Under the pieces are notes generated by a model, which did no database searches, was not told the origin of the DNA, and was given only the letters and a program-made list of their open reading frames with translations. The position numbers were made by a program, and so were the translations under genes. Shown here one piece after another: positions 12,801-26,200 of a DNA stretch of 64,000 nt; the stretch's first letter is position 1, and every line of letters begins with the position of its first letter. The DNA is taken from positions 1,667,190 through 1,731,189 of the forward strand of contig CM065311.1 of NCBI GenBank assembly GCA_033032175.1, written 5' to 3'. The stretch comes from Saturnia japonica (Eukaryota; Arthropoda; Insecta; Lepidoptera; Saturniidae).

Positions 12801-14632
12801 GCAAAAATACATCATTTTTTGCATTTACTTATATGAAAACCCAATCTGATTAGTTTCGTATACGAATCCGTCAATATTTTATATGCCGATTTAAGTTAAA
12901 ATAATATGCTGTTTTTAATAAACATTTTTTATACTTATTTGAAACGTCCAAATGACTTCAAACATTAACAAATAAAATCGTTAGCGCAAAACGTTCACTT
13001 TCATCAAACGGCCTTTGAATGTGATTAAATTAACTTCAGGGACACATAAACTCCAACGCGTTGCGTGTGAGATCTAATTTACAAAAATGGCTACATTTAA
13101 TTCAATCCTAACAACTCGTAAGAACTCAATTAAGATTTTATATACAATTTGTGCGTGCCTGGGTCTCGTGACGGCTGACGTGGATTGCTCTCACCTGCTT
13201 AAAATAAGCGACACTGCATTATAAGGTAAATTTAGAAACAATTATAAAGGACAGGTACTTGCGGACAAGAAAGCAATTGATTGGTTATTAATTGCATTTT
13301 ATCACTAAGCCAAATTGGTGAAAATTTTGTTTGTTAATAGTTTTGCCAATTCTCTCCATCCATTTCCTACATTTCTAAATTAAATTGGAAACTATAAATT
13401 TTGTAAACATTCTAGAGTTTATCGTTACCAGTAAATCACAACAAAATAATTATAGTTTTACACGCTTACGGATATGCCAGTAAGACATCTTACAAAAAAC
13501 AAATACAAAATTTTATATGTAAAATTTGACAATATTTTGAAATAACTATGTGGTTGATTCTTACATACTAAAATCCCTTGAAGGTCTTTCTAATGAAACA
13601 TCTCAAAAAGACAGTTTCTACGTAAATTAAAAATTAACTAACGACTGTAACAAACAAACATTAATAATAAGGACAAATTATCTACCGATGACTAAGGTAG
13701 ACAGATTTCTGTGAGACTACTCCATGTTCTCGATTAAGTTAATGAAGTACTTTAAATCTGCAAGTTAGATGTAAGCAGCAACACGATCGCATGTATTCTA
13801 AGCAAAAAGTAAACGACAATATTTAAATAGTAAATCGGTCAGATAAATAGACAATTTCAACTCATTTTTCTACTGAGATCTAAGCTGTCAATGTATGCAA
13901 ATACGTTCCGAATCAGATGGCAGGCCGTACGTAGGTTAGCTCGAGAGCCAGTTCAGCTTTTTAATAAAAGATTATTGGTGTCGATTCGACCCACGGAACC
14001 GCGTTCCTCGTTTCTGTTCCTGTATTTATATTAGATAGTTTAAACATAAGCGCTTCAATTTTGTAAATTTAACAATTTTACTATTAAACAACATACTTCA
14101 TTTTACTAGATGTTGTATGTTTTATCAATATCATACCTCGTATTATTGAAAATATCGTTACCTTACTTGCCAGTAAATTGCTTGTTTGTTTCAAGAGTTT
14201 TCTTAAACTTTGTACTATGAAAAAAGAAACTTGCTACTTTAGTTGTATTTCTTAATTAATAGTATAAATAATTCAATTATAATATATACTTACATGTACT
14301 TCAAATATGCAATTAATTCATGTTTATTGCAATAATAATATAATAATTAATGATTATAAAAGATTACGCTTTTCCTACTGCCCAACTAAGATATTATTTC
14401 TTATCTTAATACTTATTAGACAAATGTTTTCATATTTTTTGTCAGTTTTTATGGACATTATTAAACTATTATCAATAACCACATTCCACTACGTACCTAC
14501 AACAAAATGTACAACTAAAATTTATTTAAAATTTCTTGTTATTGATTTTTTGCATTTAAATGCATATACATTGATACAACTAAGAAAAAAATTGAATTTT
14601 TTCAAAGTCTATCGTTTCTTATGAATCTTTTT
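12801..14632. other. gene-free AT-rich stretch
   Basis: Nothing is recognised. The 105-codon + frame at 14307-14624 is Ile/Leu/Phe/Tyr-rich and fits chance in very AT-rich DNA. Confidence 0.4.
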
Positions 14633-14857
14633 TTATTTACCGATAATGCGGTGTGAGAACTTACAGCCACCAGTGAAAGTGTGATACGGAAATAACATCT
14701 CATGGATAACCCAAATATCTATATGACACCTGTTGATATAACGTTGTATTATAGCTGCTATATTTACAGTATATGGTTCAGTAAGCTGACGAAGAAGTTC
14801 TTTACTTATTTCAAAGTGCTTACGTTTCAAATTACCTTTTTCTAATTTGTCGACCAC
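14633..14857 (-). CDS. unrecognised ORF or terminal exon, 74 codons
   Basis: The predicted peptide begins MVDKLEKGNLKRKHF and ends TFTGGCKFSHRIIGK. Its mixed charged and hydrophobic composition differs from the low-complexity frames around it. Two clues suggest it might be more than chance. A possible splice acceptor (TCTCCTTAG) lies just upstream of the ATG on the - strand. The stop codon also overlaps a polyadenylation-like AATAAA followed by A residues. No family is recognised, and a decayed transposon or retroposed fragment is equally possible. Confidence 0.2.
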   Translation of the reverse strand: MVDKLEKGNLKRKHFEISKELLRQLTEPYTVNIAAIIQRYINRCHIDIWVIHEMLFPYHTFTGGCKFSHRIIGK

Positions 14858-17290
14858 CTAAGGAGACTAGGACTTAAAAATTCAAATTTGGATGCGTGCG
14901 CAAGCGCATTTTGAAGGAATCAAAGAAAGATGTTAGAAAGTTGCCAAGGCACTGATTTCCGTGCGGATCGTAGAAGTCAAATAAAATCTTAAGGTTTGAG
15001 ACACTCAAGCCAACTTCACCTGCTTGTGGTACACCCTGCTAAGTAACGAACGAGAAAATGGTGATAGCTAGGTGGTAGCGTTGTACAACCCCACTGGATT
15101 GCAACTACGATATAAATATCTTATACTAGCCAGCCAACTTTAACTAGCTTTAAAGGTGTGCCCACCAGACTAAGAAAGAAAAAGTGGTATCCCGTGCGGT
15201 CTAGATGAAAGCGGTATTCTATGAGACATCAATGGTCCATCTATTATTACACTGTTGTTATAGTTACCTTCATGTAGTTTAAATGTACTGTTAGTTTGAA
15301 CTTGCGCAGACGACGTTTTACTATGACGTCTTAAGATGTCATTCACACCTTTTTTGACCAAAGGATAATATTTTTTAAATGTTTATTTTAAGAGGTCTTT
15401 GTGGTTGAGTTTTTTAGTTGATTTAAAGTTCACCTGTAAGATTTACGAACGAATCTGTTTTGTTTTATGATACATAATAAATAAAACTAAAAGGTAAAAG
15501 CGAAATTTAAAATAAATATTATTACATATATTTATAATAACTATTATGATAATATTTACTATGCCATATATATTTAACATATTAATATTAACAAAACAAT
15601 ATTGTATCTTATTTAATGTAAAAGTAAAGTAAAAGTTTATTGTCAAAAAATAAATCACATTTATAAAATCAACCTACATATATGTATATATTATATAGGT
15701 ACCTAGAGCTGTCACTAGATTGTTCTTCTAATAAATATCATGAAACACTTAAGTATTAAGTTACTTAAGTTACAAAATATACAAATGTATTGTTTAAACA
15801 ATATCTATAAATTATAATCACAAAAAAAAAAAATGATTGACTTGAGACATTCCATTTTGACCTACATCAATTATGAATAACAACAAATCATCGATTGTTA
15901 AATACAATCAACGTATCGATTCTTTATATTGTTTATTGAATCATATACGACACGATATCGCTCATGTGAAAGGTCATTATTTTAAATTGCAATAAACCAT
16001 TGCATCGATTTCGTCATAATGTCTTTAGCTGTAGCCACTTCGATTAACTACCGTTGATACTATAGGTAATAATAATACTAATAAGTTTTATTTGATTTGT
16101 TATTACAGAGACTAACATCTTTTTCATTGGCCAACATATTTTATATCGTTTTTGGAGCCTCAGAAATACAGTCAGTTTTAATGTTTTCTTGGTGAATCTG
16201 CGTATATTTGCGTCTCATTGTTCTGTATTTAAAAATCATTGTAACTTTTCATCTAAGACAGTACCTGTAAACTTTAAAATTACTACCAATCCTGCGATAC
16301 AAAGAATTCTTGGGCTCTCGTAGAAATATCTTAGTTTCAATTTCAGACTATGACAGTGAACCTATTTATTACTTCCAAGAGAATAAATAGATCAATGAAA
16401 GCGCTGCCAAAAATCTCGCTTAAAGACGTGTGTACGAATCTTACACTGAAATTTCGAGTTTCGTATAATGATAGTATTGGTACATGGGTGTAAAGCGTTT
16501 GTTAGTACTCGCCAAAAATTTTTCGGGAAGTACATATTTTAAGAGCCAAGTCCTTCATTTGACATTTAATAAGAAAAGATGCTGAAAACCAATTTACGTA
16601 CTCATTTTTAAGATATAACATTTAGATGAGTTTACCGTAAAATTTGATCTATAAGGTAACAAAACTATATTCTGAATATTGTGTTCATAAAAACTCTTTA
16701 GTCCTTAATTTAATGAGTCATTTCAACCGCATGCAATGTAATGTGTTCTACCAAAAAGGTGAATATAACATATAATGGTGAACACAAAAATCCTCGTAAC
16801 TTCCATCTGTTTGTGTGTTATCTCAACACATTATTTATTTTAATTTATGAATACTATAAAGGTTATATTATGCATTCCTCACAAAATTTAGAGTTAGTAT
16901 TTGGCATAATGAACGTATTTAACAGAAACTGTTTACTCTTCGTTTTTTTTTTCATTATTTTATAGATCCTAATCTGATGTGACATGACATTCGCGAAAAT
17001 TACTATATAAGGTAGTAACATTAATAAATAACAGAACATAAAATTATGAACAGTGCCTGTATTGTAATACTACACGCAGTAAGGACTTCTTTAATATTTT
17101 TTTTCGACATATTGTTTGCCCAATTAATAAAAAAAGGGTTTGTTTAATATATAAATATGATTTCTACTTTTTGAACAAAAGATTTCTGTTTATTGTAGCA
17201 TGTCAAAGTGATGACCCTGTGTCGCATGGTAAGCATACTAGAATCCGAAAACAACGTCTACCATCGGCGAATCGGCAATCCATTGCACTT
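14858..17290. other. gene-free stretch with possible repeat material at 14870-15360
   Basis: The first 500 bases are less AT-rich than their surroundings and include the small palindrome TGCGTGCGCAAGCGCA. The - strand frame at 15170-15361 has ordinary composition but no recognised homology. From 15400 to 17200 the sequence is very AT-rich and empty. Confidence 0.35.
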
Positions 17291-17672
17291 CGCTTGATTA
17301 ATGGATATACATCAATTGATCCCGAAATGTTACCCTAAGCGTACCATAATGGCAGGTGTCATAAGTATGTTGGTCGCGGCTCAGTCGTGTACAAATCCCT
17401 ACCACTTCGCTTGATTAATGGATACACACCGGGTGAACTCGGAACGTCACCCTAAGCGTACAACATGGCGAGAGTCATGAGCATATTGGTCACGGCTCAG
17501 TCGTATACAATTCCCTGCCAATTGGCTTGATTAATGGATATACACCGGGTGAACCCGGAACGTCGCCTTAAGCGTACCACAATGGCGAGAGTCATGATCA
17601 TATTGGTAGCGGCTCAGTCGTGTACAAATTCCTTCCATTTCGCTTGATTAATGGATAAACACCGGGTGATCC
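17291..17672. repeat. 117-bp tandem repeat, about 3.3 units
   Basis: The phrase GCTTGATTAATGGATA begins successive units at 17291, 17408, 17524 and 17641, giving periods of 117, 116 and 117. Each full unit continues with a CCGAAATGTTACCCTAAGCG-type block and a CGGCTCAGTCGTGTACAA-type block. The first unit is the most diverged and the last is truncated after about 32 bases. Unit 3 holds the palindrome CCGGGTGAACCCGG. The array is satellite-like and has no coding sense. Confidence 0.9.
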
Positions 17673-18207
17673 ATTAAATTCATTGACATATAAGACCTAT
17701 ATACAATTATTCAAATAATATATTGTTCACAGCAACGGTATGCACACGTGGATAATAGACTAACTACCTTCATTCGATTTCTGTTAAATTTATATTAAAC
17801 ACCCAAAGGCATTCATTAGTAACATTAGATTTATTACTTTAAACTTTAATGAAGTCGAATACCCATTACACTCACCCAATTTGAATTTGATTCAAAGTAT
17901 GTTATACAAAGAAATAAATTATTATCAACCTATACGTAACCCGGGGCTAAGTTAAAAGTTTTCAAAATGACTATGTAAAGAGTTCTTGTTTAACCATTAA
18001 GTACTGTAGATTAAACAAGTGAAGCGTGAAGCGAATTATATTAATTTTATATATTTACTTTGGAATTTCAAACACCAACCTACCAAATATCTACGATACA
18101 TTTCCGCATATGAACGCCTTCATAAAACAAGATATAATTATTCATTAACATACTTGTAATTTAATACAGAACATTTAATAATAATACAAATAACATATTA
18201 AATTTTA
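17673..18207. other. gene-free stretch
   Basis: AT-rich sequence with nothing recognised. Confidence 0.45.
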
Positions 18208-18432
18208 CCATCACGCTTGCCGTTGCGCTAACCCTTGGGTTAGGCAGATTGAAGTGTACAGTTCGCTGGGTATGTTTTAGATCCCATGTAATAGAGGGCG
18301 AGCCTATTAGCATAATAGGGTACAAAGCCAAATTCTGAGCTGCTACTGAGAATTTTATAGAAAAACCCAATAGTACTTTCCACAACCTGGGAATCGAACT
18401 CAGGATCACTAGGCTAAAGAGACAGTTACTAT
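18208..18432 (-). repeat. tRNA-derived SINE, family A copy 1
   Basis: On the - strand the head carries the box B-like GAGTTCGATTCCCAGG, preceded by a box A-like region after AACTGTCTCTTTAGCC. The tail ends in the block containing GGGTTAGCGCAACGGCAAGC. The order of blocks matches the copies at 44905-45162 and 61000-61243. Confidence 0.8.
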
Positions 18433-21400
18433 TTAAAAAAATATACATATTATAATTAAAAATATAAATATACATATTATACTTCTAAAGCGTAAATAAA
18501 AAAATATATTCACAAAATTTTTTTATTCATCAATGATAATAATTCATTTTACTATAAAAAATATTTTAATTTCATTGACAAGCTTTTAAAATTGTTTAAT
18601 GTTACAAAATATTAGGTATAATATTCAGCATACCCGTTGCATAAAATTATTATTTTGTTTTTTAAAACCTTTTAATAATTTTTTTACCTATTCTTCTCAT
18701 CAAACCCTTTTATTTGATACCTATATCATGGGGGTGCATAAAAATAACTGGTCCGCCAGTTTTGGGAGTCCATTTGGTAGTACATTATCATCCAAACTAA
18801 AAGGATATGTATGGATAGGGATTTAGTCAGATCGCAACTTATTTGCATGTACGGCAACAGCTCAAGCCGAGGTTCGACCACATTGTCACCTTTGAACTTG
18901 TTGCCTCGCTTTCCCGAAGCCTAAACACAGCTCAATTGGTTGGAGACAACTGTATTAAATTTCAGTTGTAAGATTTGGTACATACTATAAGGCAAGTTAA
19001 ATAAAAGCTTGTAAAAAATAAGACTTGCTTACGAATGTTTTTGAATTTTTAATTTAGCAACAAGTGTTAGATAATTACGTATTACCCGATAATAAATTAA
19101 AGTATTAGCTAATACCCAAATGATAGGTGATTATGATTATTTCTAAGTAAAAATGATTTTTCGTAAATACATGATACTGAAAAAAAGACGAATCGTCGCG
19201 TTGCGTCGCGCCGTGGTTTACATATTGTAGTGACGGGTCATAATGTTTTATGCAAATTTTTGGTTGTTTTGTGGAATTATTAAATACCAGTTGTACCTGC
19301 TCTTTTGCACGCATCTATTGCGCAGTTGGTAATTATTTTCCTTTTGCAATTTTATATTATATTTAATCATATTTTTTATTTCCAAAAATATTACTACAGT
19401 CTACCAATTTTATAATTACATAGTATACGTATATCTCGTATACAAAATGTCATTAAAGTTGGAAGGGAATAAATACGTTTTTTTATGATGCCTAAAAGGA
19501 CAAATTATAATTTTTATAGTCAATCAATATTGGTATGACACTCCCGTGTACAAACGTTAATTAAAATCAGTGAAGTCATTTTTAATTTAAACCTAGACGT
19601 ACAAACAGACCAACTGAGGCCATATTCATGATAAATAGGAAAATTAGTATTTAGCCATTTAGTTAGAAAGTAAAAAAAAGATGGGGCATAACTATGACGC
19701 AACAGAAGCCGCGGGAAAAGGGGTAGTAAATATATACTACAACATTTTCAAAAAAAAACATGTACGGACAAAACTACAGGTTTGATATGAATTAACATTT
19801 ATCATGAAATAATGATAATCCATATAAAATATTGTCATACATGCATGTTTGATCTCTTTAATTTAGTCAGGTGACCTTTTTTATACGTAAATGGTTTGAG
19901 TTCGATGACTTTTATTTATTTATTGCAGGATATTGTGATCCAATTAAAATTAGTTTAAATCGAATGTGATCGTTTTAAAATGCTTTATATATGTTGTCGG
20001 TGTTTATTGAAGTACTTAAAGCGGAAACTGTTTATAATTTTTAATAATGGTTTGAGACATATTTAAGAGTTTTTAAAAAATTAAACAAACAAATCAAAAT
20101 CAGAAATTAAATAAATCGATAAAAATGTGTGTTATTTGATTTAGGCCCTAAGAATGCATTTATGAACTTTAAAACACCACTAATTGTCCGGAAAATATCC
20201 CAATTATCGAGAAAAGCTGCCAAGAATCTTGATCGGTTTCATCGTGATTTTTGTTACTGTGTAAATAATTACAACTAATAATTGTATTATTTTAGTGGAT
20301 CTACAGAGAGGTAATCATTTCCAAACACCACTATCATTCACGTAATGATCGACCCTATAACTATCTTTTGTTAACTAAACCGGCTTAAAATGGTCATTGA
20401 ACTTATTAACCGGCAAATAGTATGTAAGGAAGAATCTTATTATATAACTTATACATTAAAAAAAGTTTATTGGTCTTACTAAGCTATATAATTACTAAAA
20501 TTAGTAAAACTATTTTAAGTCATATGAAGCACGAACATTAAGAATATCTAAAAATACATAAAATTAATAATAATCAAAGGTGTTAATATTACAAAATTCA
20601 TGCTTAGGAAAGAAATAGGTACATACCAACTTTAAAGATTTTTTTTTTTTAATTTTTATTCTGTGAAGTTCGGAAACGCTCTGCTACATTATTATCTACG
20701 ATCTGTATTAATATTTTTAAAAGGTAGGTACGGCGTGATGTGAAATATATTGACTGCAAACCGATTCTCAGTTGTTTATCATGGCTCAATTATGATATTC
20801 AACAAAAACTTTAGATACTATATTATAACGAGCAAAACATACAGTGAGATCGTATTAAGATTTCATTGATGAAACCTGATTCGAAAAATTAATTCTTTAA
20901 TACAAGCAAAAAATATGTACACTTAGAAATCAAATTTAGTTTTCACAAAGTACCTACAAACGTAATCTAGTATTCAAATTAAGTTCCTTCTTACATCATA
21001 TCTAAGGAGTGGAAATAAACACCCACGTCTGTTTTTCTAAAGTCGTATTACGATTTCTACAAGCGAAGAGAGAATGAATAGGTATGTTCTTAAATCTTAA
21101 CAAAGTCTTACTATCAATTGTTTTCCTAATAAAAATATCATTTTTTTTTTTTATAAAAATTAAAGTTTATACAAAATAAACTTTATATAAAAATTTCCAG
21201 ATTTCAAACTTGACAACGTTTGTAAAAACTTTCGTAAACTTGAATACCGCATTATTAACTTTTAATATAATATAATTTTTCTGTGTAAATGTTTAATAAA
21301 TCTGAGCATATTAAGTAAAAATAATAATATAAACTTACAAACGTAGAAATATTTGAGAAAATGTCAGTCTTCAATCTATAATTATTAAAGTACAATTGTT

Positions 21401-21558
21401 TCAGATCCTCCATTCTTATTAATTTGAGAAGCAGGGTTAAACCAAATAGTGACATGAAAAATAAACTGATAATTAAAATAGTATTAAGAACAGAAAAATA
21501 TGAAGAAATAAAATTATTATTATATATTTTAGACAAGTATTGCCTGATTCGGTAGTTG
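18433..21558. other. gene-free stretch
   Basis: No exon is recognised. A slightly GC-richer area at 18720-18960 and the Gly/Ser-containing frame ending at 18826 show no family resemblance. Confidence 0.4.
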
Positions 21559-22030
21559 ATTTTGTAGCGACATCTACATAGCAACACACAGCGACATCTA
21601 TCGAGCCACATACGACGCATCCTGCATCGCGCTTTAGAAATTAACTCTTCGATTGAGTGTATATACAAGAACCCGACTCACTGGGGCATCACCGCAGACA
21701 GTTCCGACTCACCGTGAACTATGCGGCATCTGGTTCCGACTCACTGGAACATCCCACTGGCCCGGCAAGCATCACTAGATGATGTATGGACGACTCAACC
21801 TGCTATCGACCTCCGGTCTCGGAGGGGAGTGATGTAGCGACATCTACATAGCGACACACAGCGACATCTATCGAGCCACATACGACGCATCCTGCATCGC
21901 GCTTTAGAAATTAACTCTTCGATTGAGTGTATATACAAGAACCCGACTACAACCGTTGGGCAGCTGCCCGCCAGACATAACACCCGTCTGGTCGGAGGAT
22001 CCTCCCTTTGCAACAGTTCCTCTACAATTT
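21559..22030 (+). mobile_element. internally deleted LTR retrotransposon with 4-bp target duplication
   Basis: The insertion is bounded by ATTT at 21559-21562 and 22027-22030. The intact right LTR (21833-22026, 194 bp) begins TGTAG and ends CTACA, the inverted TG..CA form. The left LTR (21563 to about 21680) matches the first 118 bases almost perfectly and then stops. A 150-base internal remnant ends in the purine-rich tract GGAGGGGAGTGA, immediately before the right LTR. The primer-binding site and gag-pol are gone, apparently through one deletion joining the left LTR to internal sequence. The 4-bp duplication fits the Ty3/gypsy group, but no coding sequence remains to confirm it. Confidence 0.85.
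21833..22026 (+). repeat. right LTR (194 bp)
   Basis: The LTR opens TGTAGCGACATCTACATAGC and closes AGTTCCTCTACA. Its first part is duplicated at 21563-21680. The only differences noted by eye are single substitutions such as AGCAACAC versus AGCGACAC, which suggests a fairly recent insertion. Confidence 0.85.
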
Positions 22031-22429
22031 AATTATAATGAAGATATAGCGTAAAAATGATATCCGACTCACCGGTTGGTTTTTCAATAAATCTTGGGTC
22101 TCGTTACAGTTTCACGAGATTTTTTGTTAGCGCTAGCTTGATGAAGTTTGTTTATTGTGCACAGGTGAAATGGATTGTAAATAATAACCGGTAACATGCA
22201 TTTAAGTTGCCACAAAAACTCCCTGAAAAGTTTTAACAAGTATCTGCTGTCTTGTTAAAGCTATGTTTGAAGGTTTCAAGATAATTGGAAAGATATCCTA
22301 TATGACTTTGGCAGAATTATACAAGAATACAGTTTTCATTAAATTAAAAGAAGAAGGGCAAAAGAACAACAATTTACAGTAATTTATATTTTTAAAAAAT
22401 GATACGTAACTTCAATGATTTTGGTGAGT
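22031..22429. other. gene-free stretch
   Basis: Nothing is recognised between the LTR element and the next repeat. Confidence 0.4.
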
Positions 22430-22630
22430 TTTCTGGCGTATCTTCGAAGTCGAAGGTCCAATGTCAATGAAATTAAAATTGGACCACCTTTGAAGTATCT
22501 CCTTTACAGCGAATACAGAGTCATCCAAATCGGTTCATAAACAAAAGAGGATATGGTTGAACATCCATAAAAAATAAATATACATTGGAATTGAGAATCT
22601 CCTCCTTTTTATGAAGCCGGTTAAAAATCA
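22430..22630 (-). repeat. dispersed AACCGGCTTC repeat, copy 1
   Basis: On the - strand the segment starts TTTTTAACCGGCTTCATAAA, runs through GGAGGAGATTCTCAATTCC and ends in a block matching CAAAGGTGGTCCAATTTTAA. Further copies lie at 28020-28235 (-) and 41098-41295 (+). This is a very common lepidopteran sequence and probably a LINE 3' end. Confidence 0.6.
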
Positions 22631-22995
22631 ATAAAAACTCGAAACAATGAACAGAAAATTGATAAGTCACTATACATCGTTGTTGACGTTACATACAATC
22701 TTAAAATAATGCAAATTCAAGTCAAAAATGTCGTGACGCCAACATCCTGCTCTCAGTCGTACCAATGGTTCAGTAGGTGTGACGAAGGCCGCCAACTCTG
22801 ATACAGCATACCTTAACAAATCAGAATGTTGCTACTATTGCTATGGAATGAAATTGTATTCGAATGATTTGTGTCAAAGGTGATCATTGTTCATAGTCAT
22901 CAATAAATTTAACAAAGAATATGAAGACGATATTAATTAAAAAACTTAAGAGATGTTCATTTTATATATCAAATCATAAACTCTATTACTTAGTT
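22631..22995. other. unassigned, possible repeat fragment at 22720-22830
   Basis: A less AT-rich patch contains CCAACATCCTGCTCTCAGTC. No frame or family is recognised. Confidence 0.3.
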
Positions 22996-23245
22996 ATACA
23001 TACATACATAAATCACGCCTATTTCCCAACGGGGTAGGCAGAGACCATGTCCTTTAACCTGCTACGATCCTGGCATACCCCTTTCACTTCATGGACATTC
23101 ATTAATCTTTTCATGCATGATCGTCGGTTTAGAGTACTCTTGACCTTACCTTTCTTCAGAACGTATCTGATTTGATCGATAAATGTTTATGTAGGCCTTC
23201 CTCTTCCAACGATTCCTTTCATACTCGCATCATAAATTTGTTTAG
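22996..23245 (-). mobile_element. transposon-derived repeat with short C-terminal coding relic
   Basis: The + strand shows the common lepidopteran sequence ATAAATCACGCCTATTTCCC followed by GGGGTAGGCAGAGACC, next to a CATA microsatellite. Read on the - strand, a frame gives KKGKVKSTLNRRSCMKRLMN and then VKGVCQDRSRLKDMVSAYP before a stop. That resembles the tail end of a mobile-element ORF. The element class is not settled. Confidence 0.5.
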
Positions 23246-26200
23246 TCATTTTTTTATCATTACTTAGTTATGTTTTTCTTTATACCATATAGTGTCAAAG
23301 GCTCTTGATTTTATGATGATATTCTATGATTCTAATGAATTACACCTTTTAATTCTGTTTTACACATGTTCCTACAAATTTCGTTACTTGATCTAGCTTA
23401 GACTTAATTAATTTATATTTATGCATATATTTTAATGAGGCGATTTTATTTCTATTTACAAAAATAGAAATAAATATGTCTACTTAGGTTAAATTAGACC
23501 TTACGATATTCAGGATTCCTAAACACACGATTAAAAGTCACGTTTTCTTACGCAACATCAGTTTTGAAGACTACGTTTATAGATCGTAGCTTAGTGTTGC
23601 TACATAATAACTAAGTATGTTGATCTATACAATTTTTACTTGTCCTAACCTTTTCATAACTTTAGCTATCAAAATGTTAGATCAATTACTATTATAGGCT
23701 AAAATAATAAGTTATTCTTAATGTTATTCATTTCAAATTCTTGCATATTGCAAAAGACTAATTTAGGAACAATGCATTTGTCTTATATATTTCGTTACAT
23801 AACTTATTTTTCTTTTACTTTATATTATTTAACATTTAAATGAGATTCTTCTGTTGCTTAAGTATAATGGTTTCACATAAACTTCGTTTCAGATTTCATC
23901 ATTTCAACAGCATTTTTTAAACGTCAATGAATATCATAATTCTAATTGAATTCTAATTTGTTATTCAATGCATTTACGTTTGGGAACTAATAGCTCTTTT
24001 TGAATTTGATTCCAAACTACGCATAACTACTACTGTGGTAACGAAACAGCTGTTATGTATCGACACAATGAACACCTATACATAGAAAGGATAATTATGC
24101 TTGTCACACAAAAGTCAGCCCTGAATGCAAATCATACTTGCACTATTATGACTTATTAAGTTATTAGTAGAGTTTACTTTGCCATAAGGCTTGTTGAACT
24201 TTTTGTGTTACCAACTGTTCTTACTTCATAATAATATGTATCAGGAACCTTATCTCAAAAAGTAGTTTAAATAACACAATAAATGTCATTAAAAATCTTA
24301 CTAGATAGATTTAAAGTTGCTACTTAAAATCGTAGCTATATTAATTTAAGTTTTAAATATCTTAATCACAGCATGATAATACTTTGCAATTTCTAAAACA
24401 TTGTTGCAGGTTTTACGAAAACGATTTATAAATTTAAGCGCATAGCACTCGTAACCGCATCATTTTATAATAATTACATGTTTAGATTGTTGTATAAGGA
24501 ATTCAAGCAAGTTATGAAACCTTTGTTCAATAAGTAAGGAACTTTGTTTGCAAGTAATCCAAGTTATCATAACCTCACAAGACAAATACATTTAAAGTTC
24601 TCCGCATTGGTATTTCATAATACAGACATAGAGAACATGAAATAAATTATGTATTAAACCTCCAGTAGTATAATTTAATAAGATAACGCTCTCCAAACAT
24701 TATCTTTGTTTACTCACTTTCAAATTAAATATTGCGTGTTACTCTATAAACTATATACTACCTACTTTGCTATCAACTTCTACTGTCTATATACTCCTGC
24801 GGTTCAGTTAGGGTTAGGTTTCTAATTATATAATTCTATTCTAATCTGCTCTTCATTATCTATTAAAAATATTAATAATAAGGGTGATTAGATCTTAGTT
24901 GTTTCAGTTTGTCATTTTGGTCCTAAAGAATTTATGTCACAAATCTAAGGTCTTACATCAAAATAAAGAAAAGCGATACATTAATTTCTCATAATAAATT
25001 CTGAGATAACTTCATCGTTCTCGTTGATTCTTCAAAGAATTTGGTAGCCTAAATGTGTATAAAACGTTTCTCTTAATAAATAAGAAGTAGTAACTCTCGT
25101 AACAATGGCGTTACAGATAGGAAATGGAGCATCAACAAAATCATTATAGGATAATATAAAAGTAATACGGGAAGCTGTGCAATAAATCGATTTTCACGCA
25201 TTAGGTAATCGATTGAAAGCACAATACAGAAAGCGATGGAGCTATGAAAATGTTGATCACTACGTTAATATACTTTATGAACAAAACAAAATCGTCTACA
25301 ATTTTGAATCGTATAGTTATAGGCACTAATGTTCATTTTGTTTGATATTTAAAAACAAAATATCAATATTATTTAAAGTACATCAAACAATAACAGAGAT
25401 ATTTTTGTTACGATAACTTATTTTTGGTTCATTAGTTTACTTTTTCATACTTTCTTTTTTACCTTGACATAGTTATTCGTTATCGGTCTGATGACTCGGT
25501 TCGATTTATTGCAGGCTCAGTCTAGATTAGAATGATTACTGGTTATAATCTTGTTCTGCTTGATCCGCTTCCGGATTTTTTGCTTTAACCCGGAAGGTTT
25601 TACGATTTATTTCCTTTTTCATGTATTCCTCGTACGACATTTCTTTGTTTCTTAATAATATATTCTCTTTCTCATTTATTTGTCTTAGATCGTCTAATAA
25701 TAACTAACTAAGACATTTTTAAACAATAGTTTATAATAAAATTTTATAATCAGTCCCGAGCATTTTACTTCAGTTTGGATATCGTATTTACGTGTCACCA
25801 GTAGATTTAGTTTTATAATTATGTAGATTATTAACTTCTTGTTTGACCACAGCTACTGTTGAGATCATAAAAATAATGAAGAGTTAATTCTAATGTATTA
25901 GCTTATACATGTATTGAATAAATTTATATCGCAATAGCTCAATCCTTACTGTTTTTATATTCATTATGATATATAACATTTGCTTATTAAGTTTTCGTTT
26001 ATATGCAGACAGACGTTAAATTTATGATGAGCATCCTGTATTGATTTGCGAGTTTTTTTATTGGTAGAGCATGATATTAACTCGCTTTTTTAAGTATTTG
26101 CATACAACAAGTCAAATATTGTTTACATTTTACATTTTAAAGCACGTTTCAATATTAATAAGTTGTACTCATTTCAATTTAGAGTCAATTGACCTGGTTC

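Noticed and set aside
14307..14624. 105-codon + strand frame
   Set aside because: Ile/Leu/Phe/Tyr/Asn-rich in about 75% AT sequence with no splice context. It fits chance.
21255..21668. 137-codon - strand frame, the longest of its kind in the area
   Set aside because: Its beginning is the antisense of the LTR (shared with the frame at 21795-22013) and the rest is AT-rich flank. There is no protein resemblance.
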